Positions 50,412 to 59,708 of a DNA stretch of 64,000 nucleotides are shown here, in pieces. The stretch is from an uncultured Eubacteriales bacterium (GTDB taxonomy: Bacteria; Bacillota; Clostridia; Oscillospirales; Acutalibacteraceae). Position 1 is the stretch's first letter. Each line of letters begins with the position of its first letter. Position numbers and translations under genes: made by a program. The notes beneath the pieces are model-generated. The model saw only the letters and a program-made list of their open reading frames with translations, was not told the DNA's origin and did not search any database. Location: NCBI GenBank assembly GCA_934464615.1, contig CAKSKA010000009.1:5480-69479 (forward strand), written 5' to 3'.

Positions 50412-52391
50412 ATGCCGTTTAATACAAAAAGACAGCCCTACGTTATAATACTGTCGGCAGTATTGGCGGCTGTTGTGGTTATTTACTGCGCGCGCGCACT
50501 TTTTATTCAGGTAATAAATCCGTCGGCATTCGGCGGTGCCGACGGTTACTTTACATTTACGTCGGTTATTGAAGCACCGCGCGGAGAAATACTTGACCGA
50601 TCCGGCAGAAAAATCGCCGTAAACCGCGACGGTTACGACATAGTTTTCGATTATTCGAATATTGAGCTTAAACAGCTAAACGCACTTGTTGAATCGCTTA
50701 TACGCATATGCGAGGAAAACAATACGGAATATATTGATAATTTACCGCTTGAAAAACAGGCGCCTTATAATTTTGACGAAGACGAAAATATTTCCAGACT
50801 TAAAAAGTTTTTGGGCGTAGCCGATTATGCCACGGCGCAGAACTGTTTTGACAGGCTTGTTGAAAAATACGGACTTGAAGAATACGAAACCGAGATGCAG
50901 CGGAAGATTATGGGCGTCCGCTATACTATGAGCCGTGCAGGATTTTCCCTGTCGGTGCCGTACACCTTTGCGGAGGATATATCGAGTGATCTTATGCTTA
51001 AAATATCCGAAACGGGTTTTATGCTTAAAGGCGTTAACGTACACACCGTACCCTACCGCGAATACGATTGCACCACGCTTGCACCGCATTTAATAGGCAC
51101 AATCGGTCCTATTTACGAGGACGACTGGGACGAATACAAACAAAAAGGCTATTCTTACAACGATAAGGTCGGAAAAAGCGGAATTGAATATTATGCGGAG
51201 CAATATTTACGCGGAACCGACGGCGAAATGACATACAAACTGGATGCCGACGGCAATCTGGTATCAAAAACCGTAACTAAAGAGCCTGTTGCCGGCAAAA
51301 CGGTAATGCTCTCCCTTGATAAATCGCTGCAGTTATCCGCACAGGCGGCGCTTGAACAGTATATAACCGAACTTAAAAGCCAGCCGGGTTCTACCGTTAC
51401 GGGCGGTGCGGTTGTTATGCTTGACATAAACACAAGTGCGGTTTTGGTTGCGGCAAACTATCCGTCATATGACCTTGCCACACTTTCCAAAGATTACAAC
51501 GACCTTGTAAATAAAGAAAAAAATCCGAACAATCCGCTGCTTGACCGCGCTTTTCAGGGCGTTTATCCCATAGGTTCCACCATAAAACCGGCGGTTGCAA
51601 TCGCGGCAATGCAAAACAACACATACAATATCGGCGAACACATATATTGCCGTCACACATATAAATATTTCAGTGATTTCCAGCCGACGTGTATGGGTTA
51701 TCACGGAAATATAGACCTTAAAGAAGCGTTGGCAAAATCCTGCAACTACTTCTTTTTTGAACTCGGCAGACGTACGGGCGTAAAACAGCTTACCGAGTAT
51801 TTTAAGGCATTCGGACTCGGAGTTAAAACCGGTGTTGAAGTTCACGATTCGGAAGGCATTTTAATGGAATTTGCCGGAGATTCGGGCAATACAATTCAGG
51901 TGGCTATAGGTCAGCTTAATGCGTTTACGCCGCTGCAGCTTGCAAATTACACCTGCACGCTTGTAAACGGCGGACAGCGAAACCGTGTAACGCTTATAGA
52001 CCGTATTACAGCGGCTGATTTTTCCGAAACATATGTAAAGCGCGAGGCACAGGTTGAAAATTCCATTTCCATAAACAGCGAAGCGCTTAATGCCGTTAAG
52101 GAAGGTATGCTTTCGGTTACCGAGGACGGAACGGGAAGCCGTGTATTCGGCAATTATCCTATAAAAGTCGGCGGCAAGACGGGTACTTCGCAGGTAACCA
52201 ACGAAGCCGACCACAGTGTGTTTATTTCCTTTGCCCCGTTTGATAAACCGGAAATTGCAATGGCGGTTGTGCTTGAACACGGCAGTTCCACCTATACCGT
52301 TACAAGTATCGCCAAGGCTGTATTTAACGATTACTTTTTTGCGGACAGCACCGCGGACGGCATTACAAAACCCTACGAAGTGCTTAAATAA
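50412..52391 (+). CDS. mrdA: Penicillin-binding protein 2 (elongation transpeptidase)
   Basis: This is a 659-residue class B PBP: one N-terminal helix (residues 12-33), dimerisation domain with APRGEILDRSGRKIAVN, then a transpeptidase domain. The active-site Ser389-Thr-Ile-Lys392, Ser443-Cys-Asn445 and Lys589-Thr-Gly triad are all present. It crosslinks side-wall peptidoglycan with RodA. rodA is not adjacent, and mgsA follows in place of the usual division genes. Confidence 0.95.
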   Translation: MPFNTKRQPYVIILSAVLAAVVVIYCARALFIQVINPSAFGGADGYFTFTSVIEAPRGEILDRSGRKIAVNRDGYDIVFDYSNIELKQLNALVESLIRICEENNTEYIDNLPLEKQAPYNFDEDENISRLKKFLGVADYATAQNCFDRLVEKYGLEEYETEMQRKIMGVRYTMSRAGFSLSVPYTFAEDISSDLMLKISETGFMLKGVNVHTVPYREYDCTTLAPHLIGTIGPIYEDDWDEYKQKGYSYNDKVGKSGIEYYAEQYLRGTDGEMTYKLDADGNLVSKTVTKEPVAGKTVMLSLDKSLQLSAQAALEQYITELKSQPGSTVTGGAVVMLDINTSAVLVAANYPSYDLATLSKDYNDLVNKEKNPNNPLLDRAFQGVYPIGSTIKPAVAIAAMQNNTYNIGEHIYCRHTYKYFSDFQPTCMGYHGNIDLKEALAKSCNYFFFELGRRTGVKQLTEYFKAFGLGVKTGVEVHDSEGILMEFAGDSGNTIQVAIGQLNAFTPLQLANYTCTLVNGGQRNRVTLIDRITAADFSETYVKREAQVENSISINSEALNAVKEGMLSVTEDGTGSRVFGNYPIKVGGKTGTSQVTNEADHSVFISFAPFDKPEIAMAVVLEHGSSTYTVTSIAKAVFNDYFFADSTADGITKPYEVLK

Positions 52392-52419
52392 ATCCTTTAA
52401 ATTGTTTTAACCGCCGTAA

Positions 52420-52449
52420 TTGACAAACAATGGGTTTTTATGGTATTAT
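52420..52449 (+). promoter_or_regulatory. mgsA promoter
   Basis: TTGACA and TATTAT are separated by 18 bases, 31 bases upstream of mgsA. Confidence 0.7.
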
Positions 52450-52480
52450 TATTTTAGAATTTTTTTGAGGAGTTGTACAA

Positions 52481-52882
52481 ATGAACATAGCCTTAATTGC
52501 GCACGACACAAAAAAGGAACTTATGGTACAGTTTTGCATAGCATATTGCGGAATTTTGAGCAAACACACCCTTCTTGCAACCTATACTACCGGTAAGCTT
52601 GTTGCGGATGCCACCGGTCTTAACATAATCAAGTTTTTAGGCGGCTCGCAGGGCGGCAGTCAGCAAATAGCATCCCGTATAGGCTGTGACGAAATAGACC
52701 TGCTGCTTATTTTCAGGGATCCGCTTACCGCAAAACCGGAGGAGCCGGACGACAACGCGTTACTTCGCCTTTGCGATATACACAACATTCCTGTTGCAAC
52801 AAATATAGCAACCGCGGAAATGCTTATACACGGACTTGAGCGCGGAGATCTTGACTGGCGCGAAATAGTCAGAAGTAAATAA
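52481..52882 (+). CDS. mgsA: Methylglyoxal synthase
   Basis: This is a 133-residue homohexameric enzyme that converts dihydroxyacetone phosphate to methylglyoxal and phosphate. NIALIAHDTKKELM, the phosphate loop LLATYTTGKL, GGSQGGSQQIA and catalytic Asp in DLLLIFRDPL are visible. It acts as a bypass when sugar phosphates accumulate, which may be relevant to DHAP from rhamnose. GAGGAG precedes the ATG. A G-U containing hairpin at about 52896-52917 follows the gene. Confidence 0.95.
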   Translation: MNIALIAHDTKKELMVQFCIAYCGILSKHTLLATYTTGKLVADATGLNIIKFLGGSQGGSQQIASRIGCDEIDLLLIFRDPLTAKPEEPDDNALLRLCDIHNIPVATNIATAEMLIHGLERGDLDWREIVRSK

Positions 52883-52945
52883 AATTTATAACTGCGTCCG
52901 GCCCGTAAGGGCTGGACTTATACTATTTTAAAGCAGGAGAAAATT

Positions 52946-54259
52946 ATGGCAGAAAAAATTACGGCTGTAAAAGGTACGCTTGATACGCTGCCCGACGACA
53001 GCTACCGTTTACAATATTTAGAGCAGACAATGATACGCACCGCCGGACTTTACGGCTACAGGGAAATTCGCATACCGGTGTTTGAACATACCGAAGTTTT
53101 TTCGCGCGGTGTCGGTGATACTACCGATGTTGTACAAAAGGAAATGTACACATTTAACGATAAAGGCGGCAGGAGCATCACCTTGCGTCCGGAATTTACT
53201 GCCGGAATTGCAAGAAGTGTGATTGAAAGCGGTCTTGTAAACGGCGCGCTGCCCGTAAAGGTATGCTATGTAGGCGGCTGTTACCGATACGAAAAGCCGC
53301 AGGCAGGCAGACTCAGGGAGTTTCATCAGTTCGGTATTGAATGTATAGGCACAAGCAGTGCCGCAGCCGATGCCGAAGCCATTGCGCTTGCCGCACAGGT
53401 ACTTGATGAAATAGGCATACGCGATTTATCGCTTCGTATAAATTCAATCGGTTGTCCTACCTGCCGTGCGGAATATCACAAGGCGCTTAAAGAATATTTC
53501 AGTGCACGACAGGACGAACTTTGCGATACCTGCCGTGACAGGCTGCAAAGGAATCCCATGCGTATACTCGATTGCAAATCACCCGTATGCAAGGAAATTG
53601 CAAAAGACGCACCTAAGGTACTTGACTTTTTGTGCGACGATTGCAAAGCCCATTTTGAGTCCCTTAAAGCGCATTTGGACGCCGCCGGCATTGAATATAC
53701 GGTGGATCCCGGCATAGTACGCGGACTTGACTATTACACAAAAACAGTTTTTGAATTTGTGGCAAACTGCATAGGCGCGCAGTCTACCGTTTGCGGCGGA
53801 GGCAGATACGACGGACTTATACACCAGTTATCCGGTCCCGCGGTGCAAGCTGTAGGTTTTGCAATGGGAATAGAAAGACTTATGCTTGTAGCCGAGGCAC
53901 AGGGCGTTGAATTTCCGAAAAAAGCCACTGCGGATATTTATGTTGCATCTCTCGGCGATAATGCCTCAATTGCGGCAACATCACTTTGCTGTAAACTGCG
54001 CAGTGAAGGGTTTGAAGCGCTTTGCGATATAAACGGCCGCGGACTTAAGGCGCAAATGCGTTTTGCGGACAAGATCGGTGCCAAATTCACCTGCGTTTTG
54101 GGCGACAGTGAGATTGAAACGGGTAAAGTTAAATTAAAAAATATGAAAACCGGCGAAGAAACACCTGCCGAAATTAAAACTTTTACAGACGATTTTTGCA
54201 ATGCCATGAATGATTTTGCCCTCAGCGAACTTGAGGAAAGCGTTGTAAATCCCCAATAA
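52946..54259 (+). CDS. hisS: Histidyl-tRNA synthetase
   Basis: This is a 437-residue class IIa synthetase. Motif 1 lies around REIRIPVFEHTEVFSRGVGD; motif 2 is YRYEKPQAGRLREFHQFGIECIG; the His-specific motifs are GLDYYTKTVFEF and CGGGRYDGL; motif 3 is AVGFAMGIERLML. The C-terminal anticodon domain follows. CAGGAG precedes the ATG. It forms the common hisS-aspS pair, 45 bases apart. Confidence 0.96.
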   Translation: MAEKITAVKGTLDTLPDDSYRLQYLEQTMIRTAGLYGYREIRIPVFEHTEVFSRGVGDTTDVVQKEMYTFNDKGGRSITLRPEFTAGIARSVIESGLVNGALPVKVCYVGGCYRYEKPQAGRLREFHQFGIECIGTSSAAADAEAIALAAQVLDEIGIRDLSLRINSIGCPTCRAEYHKALKEYFSARQDELCDTCRDRLQRNPMRILDCKSPVCKEIAKDAPKVLDFLCDDCKAHFESLKAHLDAAGIEYTVDPGIVRGLDYYTKTVFEFVANCIGAQSTVCGGGRYDGLIHQLSGPAVQAVGFAMGIERLMLVAEAQGVEFPKKATADIYVASLGDNASIAATSLCCKLRSEGFEALCDINGRGLKAQMRFADKIGAKFTCVLGDSEIETGKVKLKNMKTGEETPAEIKTFTDDFCNAMNDFALSELEESVVNPQ

Positions 54260-54304
54260 TAAATAAAACTTTACTGCTTTTACAGTGTAACGGGAGTGTT
54301 TAAA

Positions 54305-56098
54305 ATGAAACTTGACAGAATGGACGGTCTCAAGCGTACCGATTATTGCGGAACTTTGCGCTCGGACGATATAGGCCGAGAGGTTGTTGTTTGCGGTTGG
54401 ACGCAGCGACAGAGAGATTTGGGCGCGCTTATTTTTATAGATTTGCGCGACAGAAGCGGAATAGTGCAGTTGGCTTTTGACGATGCAACCGACAAAGAGG
54501 TTTTTGACAAGGCCTTTACCGTCCGCAGCGAATTTGTATTAATGGCAAAAGGTACAGTAAGGCAGCGTTCCTCGGTAAATAACGATATACCGACGGGCGA
54601 AATCGAAATTGCCGTAAATACCCTTAAAATTTTGGGTGCGGCACAAACCCCGCCTTTTGAAATTTTATCCGACACAGGAGCTAAAGAGGATATTCGTTTA
54701 AAATACCGTTATTTAGACCTGCGCCGTGCAAACCTGCAGCACAATATCATTATGCGCCACAAAATCGCAAAGGTTACCAGAGATTATTTTGATGAAAACG
54801 GCTTTTTGGAAATAGAAACGCCGACTCTTATAAAATCCACACCCGAAGGCGCAAGGGATTACCTTGTACCCTCGCGTATCCATTCCGGCAGCTTTTTCGC
54901 ATTGCCGCAGTCACCGCAGCTGTACAAGCAGTTACTTATGCTGTCGGGATTTGACAGATATATGCAGCTTGCGCGCTGCTACCGTGATGAAGATTTGCGT
55001 GCGGACCGTCAGCCCGAGTTTACACAGATAGACCTTGAAATGTCTTTTGTTGAGATGGAAGATGTTTTTGCGATTGCCGAGGGATTTGTAAAGCGCCTTT
55101 TTAAAGAAATACTCAATGTTGATGTTCCCACACCGCTGCCGCGTCTTACATACACTTACGCTATGGAAAATTACGGTTCGGACAAGCCGGATACAAGGTT
55201 TGATATGAAGATACGCGATATTTCCGATATTGTGGCGAATTGCGGATTCGGCGTATTTGCGGACGCAGTTAAAAACGGCGGCACGGTACGCGCAATAACC
55301 GCAAAAAATGCCGCAGGTGTTTACACCCGCAAGGAAATAGACAAGTTAACCGAGGAAGCAAAAGGTATAGGCGCAAAGGGACTTGCGTTTATACGTTGGG
55401 TTGACGATGTGCCGAATTGCTCCTTTGCTAAGTTTATGACCGACGCCGAAATGGCTGACATAATTAAAGCCACAGGTGCGGAAAAAGGCGACGTTGTGCT
55501 TATTTGCGCCGACCGCAAAAAGACGGTTCTGCCGGTACTCGGCGCGTTGCGTCTTACGGTTGCAAAACGCCTTAACATTATTCCCGACCAATATAATTTC
55601 CTGTGGATAACCGAATTCCCGTTCTTTGAATATAACGAGGAAACCGGCAACTATGACGCTATGCATCACCCGTTTACCGCACCGCTTGACGAATGTATAC
55701 CTTACCTTGATACCGAACCCGAAAAGGTATTTGCAAAGGCGTACGATTTAGTGCTTAACGGTATAGAATTATCTTCCGGCTCAATCCGCATTACCGATCC
55801 GGAATTGCAAAAGCATATGTTTAAAGCATTGGGACTGTCCGACGAAGAAGCGTATCAAAAATTCGGATTTTTGACCGACGCTTTCAAATACGGTGCTCCG
55901 CCGCACGGCGGTATGGGCATAGGCCTTGACAGACTTGTTATGCTTATGTGCGGTGCCGACAATCTGCGTGATGTAATTGCATTCCCGAAAGTTTCAAATT
56001 CAAGCGAATTAATGTCGGGTGCGCCCTCAACCGTTGATGAGGCACAGCTTAAGGATTTATCCATTGCAATTACAAAAAGCGATAAACCCGAACAATAA
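54305..56098 (+). CDS. aspS: Aspartyl-tRNA synthetase
   Basis: This is a 597-residue bacterial-type class IIb synthetase with an N-terminal OB fold (GWTQRQRDLGALIFIDLRDRSG), the catalytic domain with ARCYRDEDLRADRQPEFTQIDLEMSF and GMGIGLDRLVMLM, and the bacterial GAD insertion in between. ATG 54305 suits the GGGAG eight bases upstream; a GTG at 54296 overlaps that site. The anticodon-binding determinants for Asp versus Asp/Asn were not resolved, but asnS is present in the window. Confidence 0.96.
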   Translation: MKLDRMDGLKRTDYCGTLRSDDIGREVVVCGWTQRQRDLGALIFIDLRDRSGIVQLAFDDATDKEVFDKAFTVRSEFVLMAKGTVRQRSSVNNDIPTGEIEIAVNTLKILGAAQTPPFEILSDTGAKEDIRLKYRYLDLRRANLQHNIIMRHKIAKVTRDYFDENGFLEIETPTLIKSTPEGARDYLVPSRIHSGSFFALPQSPQLYKQLLMLSGFDRYMQLARCYRDEDLRADRQPEFTQIDLEMSFVEMEDVFAIAEGFVKRLFKEILNVDVPTPLPRLTYTYAMENYGSDKPDTRFDMKIRDISDIVANCGFGVFADAVKNGGTVRAITAKNAAGVYTRKEIDKLTEEAKGIGAKGLAFIRWVDDVPNCSFAKFMTDAEMADIIKATGAEKGDVVLICADRKKTVLPVLGALRLTVAKRLNIIPDQYNFLWITEFPFFEYNEETGNYDAMHHPFTAPLDECIPYLDTEPEKVFAKAYDLVLNGIELSSGSIRITDPELQKHMFKALGLSDEEAYQKFGFLTDAFKYGAPPHGGMGIGLDRLVMLMCGADNLRDVIAFPKVSNSSELMSGAPSTVDEAQLKDLSIAITKSDKPEQ

Positions 56099-56116
56099 TT
56101 AAATACGGTTTTACAT

Positions 56117-56149
56117 AACGGTGTTTCGTAAAATATGCGGAACGCCGTT
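56117..56149 (+). terminator. aspS terminator
   Basis: A ten-pair stem with two G-U pairs (AACGGTGTTT with GGAACGCCGTT) is followed by an imperfect T-rich tail. Confidence 0.6.
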
Positions 56150-56172
56150 TATATTGTTTTACAATAATTTGA

Positions 56173-56201
56173 TTGAATTATGCTTATACTTATTGTATAA
56201 T
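56173..56201 (+). promoter_or_regulatory. Promoter of the small-exporter gene
   Basis: TTGAAT and TATAAT are spaced 17 bases, 34 bases upstream of the ATG at 56236. Confidence 0.7.
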
Positions 56202-56235
56202 AGGTGTAATATTTAGTATTTTGGAGGAAATTATT

Positions 56236-56742
56236 ATGTCCGGTATAACGACCAGTATTGTAAATTGGTTTCAGGGAATCGGCCTTCCTAAAGAGATAGT
56301 CGCTTTTATAGTTTCCATGCTCCCTATTGTTGAACTTCGCGGCGGTTTACCCGTTGCAAGCGTTTTAGGTATTCCGTATTTCAAAGCTTTGGGAATCTGC
56401 GTGCTGGGCAACCTCGTACCCATACCGTTCATCCTTTGGCTTATAATACCAATATTTGCGTGGATGAAAAAGACAAAACTTTTCAGTCCGCTTGTAAACA
56501 AACTTGAAAGCAAAACACTGTCCAAAAAAGACAAACTTGAAAAAGGCGAATTTTGGGGACTTATGATTTTTGTAGGTATTCCGCTGCCCGGCACAGGCGC
56601 TTGGACCGGCGCTTTGCTTGCCGCACTGCTTGGCATTAAATTCAAAAAAGCGTTACTTGCAATTGTTTGCGGCGTTTTTCTTGCCGCCGCTATTATGAGC
56701 ATTATATCTTATGTAATACCCTGGATCGTAACTCTTTTTTAA
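56236..56742 (+). CDS. Small multidrug-export family membrane protein (COG2426)
   Basis: This is a 168-residue membrane protein with four or five helices. The IVELRGGLPVASVLGIP and LMIFVGIPLPGTGAWTGALLAALLGI motifs identify the family named 'small multidrug export protein'. That name rests on little direct evidence and the substrate is unknown. TTGGAGG precedes the ATG; the frame is open from 56173. A flippase gene follows 17 bases later. Confidence 0.85.
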   Translation: MSGITTSIVNWFQGIGLPKEIVAFIVSMLPIVELRGGLPVASVLGIPYFKALGICVLGNLVPIPFILWLIIPIFAWMKKTKLFSPLVNKLESKTLSKKDKLEKGEFWGLMIFVGIPLPGTGAWTGALLAALLGIKFKKALLAIVCGVFLAAAIMSIISYVIPWIVTLF

Positions 56743-56759
56743 AAAGGGGCAACTGAAGA

Positions 56760-58151
56760 TTGAATAAATATAAAAAGTTAGCTCAAAATACAGCTATTTT
56801 TGCTATAGGAACATTCAGTTCTAAAATACTGTCGTTTATAATGGTATTTTTCTACAGCCGTGCCATGCATACATCGGAATTCGGCATGCTGGATATTATT
56901 ATAAATACCGCCAGTCTGTTACTGCCCATAGCAATGCTGGGAATAACAAACTCCATTATACGTTTCGGACTTGATAACGATTTTAAAAAGTCCGACGTTT
57001 TTACCACAGGTGTTGTAGCTGTCGGAATAGGATTCGGCATACTGTTGCTTTTTTGTCCGCTTATAATGCGCATACCCGATTTAAAGCAGTATGTGGTTAT
57101 ACTTTATGCGCACATATTTATGTCGGCTATGCGGCACATATGCAGTTTTTTTGTACGCGCAAAAGGCCAACTGCGTTTGTTTGCCGTTGACGGCGTACTT
57201 TCCACGTTTTTAACCTGTCTGTTTACAATAATATTTTTAATTCCGCTTAAAATGGGCATTGTCGGCTATATGCTTGCAATAATACTTGCCGATTTATGTT
57301 CCGTAATATTTCTATTTTGGGGTGCGCATTTATACGAATTTTTGGATTTTAAAACGCTCAACACCTCTCTTACCCGTAAAATGATACGCTTTTCACTGCC
57401 GCTTATGCCGACATCGCTTTTGTGGTGGGTTGTAAATGTATCCGACAGATATTTTGTTAAGTATATGATAGACGACGCCGCAAACGGACTTTATGCTGCG
57501 GCATATAAGGTGCCTACGGTTTTAACTTTGGTGTCGGCAATTTTCCTTGATGCATGGCAGTTATCCGCCGTAAGCGAAAATAAGAGTCAATTACGCAATA
57601 AATTTTACTCAAATGTATTTAAATCGTTCGAAGGCGGCGTTTTTGTTGTAGGCTCGGTGCTTATTTTATTTGCAAAGTTTATAACCTACATTTTGTTGGC
57701 GCCGTCGTATTACGCATCCTGGCAGTATATACCGGTACTTATTTTGTCCACCGTATTTTCCTGCTTTGTTGTTTTCCTCGGCAATATATACCTTGCACAG
57801 TCCCGTAATGTCGCAACCCTTGTAACTACGGTTGCAGGCGCTGTAATAAACATTATTTTAAACTACTTCCTTATACGCGCCTACGGTACACAAGGCGCTG
57901 CAATAGCCACCTGCATAAGCTACTTTACGGTATTTATTGCGCGCGCGGTTGATATTAAGATACAAAACCGCGATATAAGCTTTTGCGAAATCAACGTGCT
58001 TATAAACACACTGCTTATGACGACACAGGTAGTTGTAATGCTTAAAGAGCCGAAACACTGGATACTCTGGCAGGTTTTGTTTGTTGTCGTAATTACGTTA
58101 ATAAACCTCGGCAGTATTATAAACATAGTAAAAAGGATTTTAAAGAAATAA
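56760..58151 (+). CDS. Polysaccharide/lipid flippase (Wzx-like, MOP superfamily)
   Basis: This is a 463-residue protein with 12-14 membrane segments. The opening LAQNTAIFAIGTFSSKILSFIMVFFYSRAMHTSEFG and SLPLMPTSLLWWVVNVSDRYFVKYM are typical of oligosaccharide flippases, which move lipid-linked sugars across the membrane. No glycosyltransferase cluster surrounds it. The start is TTG, with AAAGGGG upstream. Confidence 0.87.
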   Translation: MNKYKKLAQNTAIFAIGTFSSKILSFIMVFFYSRAMHTSEFGMLDIIINTASLLLPIAMLGITNSIIRFGLDNDFKKSDVFTTGVVAVGIGFGILLLFCPLIMRIPDLKQYVVILYAHIFMSAMRHICSFFVRAKGQLRLFAVDGVLSTFLTCLFTIIFLIPLKMGIVGYMLAIILADLCSVIFLFWGAHLYEFLDFKTLNTSLTRKMIRFSLPLMPTSLLWWVVNVSDRYFVKYMIDDAANGLYAAAYKVPTVLTLVSAIFLDAWQLSAVSENKSQLRNKFYSNVFKSFEGGVFVVGSVLILFAKFITYILLAPSYYASWQYIPVLILSTVFSCFVVFLGNIYLAQSRNVATLVTTVAGAVINIILNYFLIRAYGTQGAAIATCISYFTVFIARAVDIKIQNRDISFCEINVLINTLLMTTQVVVMLKEPKHWILWQVLFVVVITLINLGSIINIVKRILKK

Positions 58152-58165
58152 CAAACATATATAAA

Positions 58166-58201
58166 AAAGACGCGTATACGTCAATCCGTATGCGTGTCTT
58201 T
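58166..58201. terminator. Bidirectional terminator between flippase and livF
   Basis: A fifteen-pair stem with two G-U pairs and a 6-base loop has A-run upstream and T-rich sequence downstream. Confidence 0.8.
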
Positions 58202-58219
58202 GTCTTTATTCGTATGTTA

Positions 58220-58933
58220 TCAACCGCCGAGGTAAGCCTTCTTGACCTCTTCGCTTTCCATAAGTTCTTTACCTGTACCCGAGAGAACGATTTTTCCGTT
58301 CTCAAGTACATATGCCCTATCGGAAATTGCAAGCGATTTACCTGCGTTTTGCTCTACCAAAAGGATAGTAGTGCCGTTTTTATTGAATGTATTAACTATA
58401 ATGTCAAACACTTCATCAACAAGCAACGGGGAAAGTCCCATTGAAGGCTCATCCAGCATAAGTAATTTCGGACGGCTCATCATGGCTCTGCCCATGGCAA
58501 GCATCTGCTGCTCTCCGCCTGAAAGCGTACCGGCTATCTGTCGGCTGCGCTCCGCAAGACGCGGGAAGTGGGTATAGGTTTCCTCTATCGCCGCTTTGAT
58601 TTCCGAAGAATCGTGCTTTGTATACGCGCCCATAAGCAAGTTTTCATACACGGTAAGTTCTTGGAATACATGGCGGCCCTCGGGTACCTGTGTCATTCCC
58701 ATATTAACGATTTTATGTCCGGGAGTTTTTGTAATATCGTTGCCGTCATAAACAACCGAGCCGCTTTTTTTGGGGATGAGTCCCATAATGCTCTGCATTG
58801 TTGTGGTCTTTCCTGCTCCGTTAGCGCCTATAAGCGTAACGATTTCTCCCTTATTAACTTCAAAACTTATACCTTTAATTGCACGGATAACACCGTAAGA
58901 AACTTCGAGGTCTTTTACTTCTAAAAATGCCAT
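58220..58933 (-). CDS. livF: Branched-chain amino acid ABC ATP-binding protein LivF
   Basis: This is a 237-residue ATPase. It has Walker A GANGAGKTT near residues 37-45, signature LSGGEQQMLAMGRAM, Walker B LLMLDEPSMGLSP and a switch region LLVEQNAGKSLAISDRAYVLENG characteristic of LivF. It is the last gene of livKHMGF, three bases after livG. Confidence 0.94.
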   Translation of the reverse strand: MAFLEVKDLEVSYGVIRAIKGISFEVNKGEIVTLIGANGAGKTTTMQSIMGLIPKKSGSVVYDGNDITKTPGHKIVNMGMTQVPEGRHVFQELTVYENLLMGAYTKHDSSEIKAAIEETYTHFPRLAERSRQIAGTLSGGEQQMLAMGRAMMSRPKLLMLDEPSMGLSPLLVDEVFDIIVNTFNKNGTTILLVEQNAGKSLAISDRAYVLENGKIVLSGTGKELMESEEVKKAYLGG

Positions 58934-58936
58934 TTT

Positions 58937-59707
58937 TTAACCTCCTATATATGCCTTAATAACATCAGGATTATTAAGGGCCGTCTTGGTGTCGCCCTGT
59001 GCCAAAACAGTACCGAAATTAAGTACCGTAATTTCATCGCAAAGTCCGGAAACAAACTTCATATCATGTTCTATCAGCAAAATTGTAAGTTCGTGTTCAT
59101 CTCTTATGCGGTGAATAATGTCCATAAGGTCTGCCGTTTCATTAGGGTTCATACCTGCGGCAGGCTCATCAAGCAGCAACAACTTCGGATTTGTAGCAAG
59201 CGCACGCGCAATTTCGAGTTTACGCTGTTTGCCGTACGGCAAATTGCAGGCAAGGTTGTTTCTTTCATCATACAGTCCGAATACTTTAAGTATCTCTTTC
59301 GCCGTTTCCCTCATTTGTGTTTCGGTCTTGTAATGGCGCGGAAGTCTGAACATACTTGTAAACGGATTGCACTTAAATTCGTCTTGATTTGTAAGACCTA
59401 CCATTACGTTTCTTACAACGCTCATATTGCTGAAAAGCCGTATGTTCTGGAAAGTCCTTGCAATACCCTTGTGATTAATCGTTTCCTGAGTTTTACCCGT
59501 CAGTTTCTCACCGTCAAGATAAAAATCACCGGTTGTAGGCTGATAAACACCTGTAAGCATATTAAATACGGTTGTTTTTCCGGCGCCGTTAGGACCTACC
59601 AGACCGTACAACTGTTGTTTTTTAATTTCAAGATTAACGTCCTGAACAGCCTTAAGTCCGCCGAAGGTTATACCGAGATGTTCGGTTTTGAGCATTATAT
59701 CAGACAT
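58937..59707 (-). CDS. livG: Branched-chain amino acid ABC ATP-binding protein LivG
   Basis: This is a 256-residue ATPase. It has Walker A GPNGAGKTT, the LivG-specific IARTFQNIRLFSNMSVVRNVMVG stretch, signature LPYGKQRKLEIARAL and Walker B LLLLDEPAAGMNP. ATG 59707 follows GGAGGG, a good distance upstream, and overlaps the livM stop. The frame extends to 59743 without better support. Confidence 0.94.
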   Translation of the reverse strand: MSDIMLKTEHLGITFGGLKAVQDVNLEIKKQQLYGLVGPNGAGKTTVFNMLTGVYQPTTGDFYLDGEKLTGKTQETINHKGIARTFQNIRLFSNMSVVRNVMVGLTNQDEFKCNPFTSMFRLPRHYKTETQMRETAKEILKVFGLYDERNNLACNLPYGKQRKLEIARALATNPKLLLLDEPAAGMNPNETADLMDIIHRIRDEHELTILLIEHDMKFVSGLCDEITVLNFGTVLAQGDTKTALNNPDVIKAYIGG

Positions 59708-59708
59708 A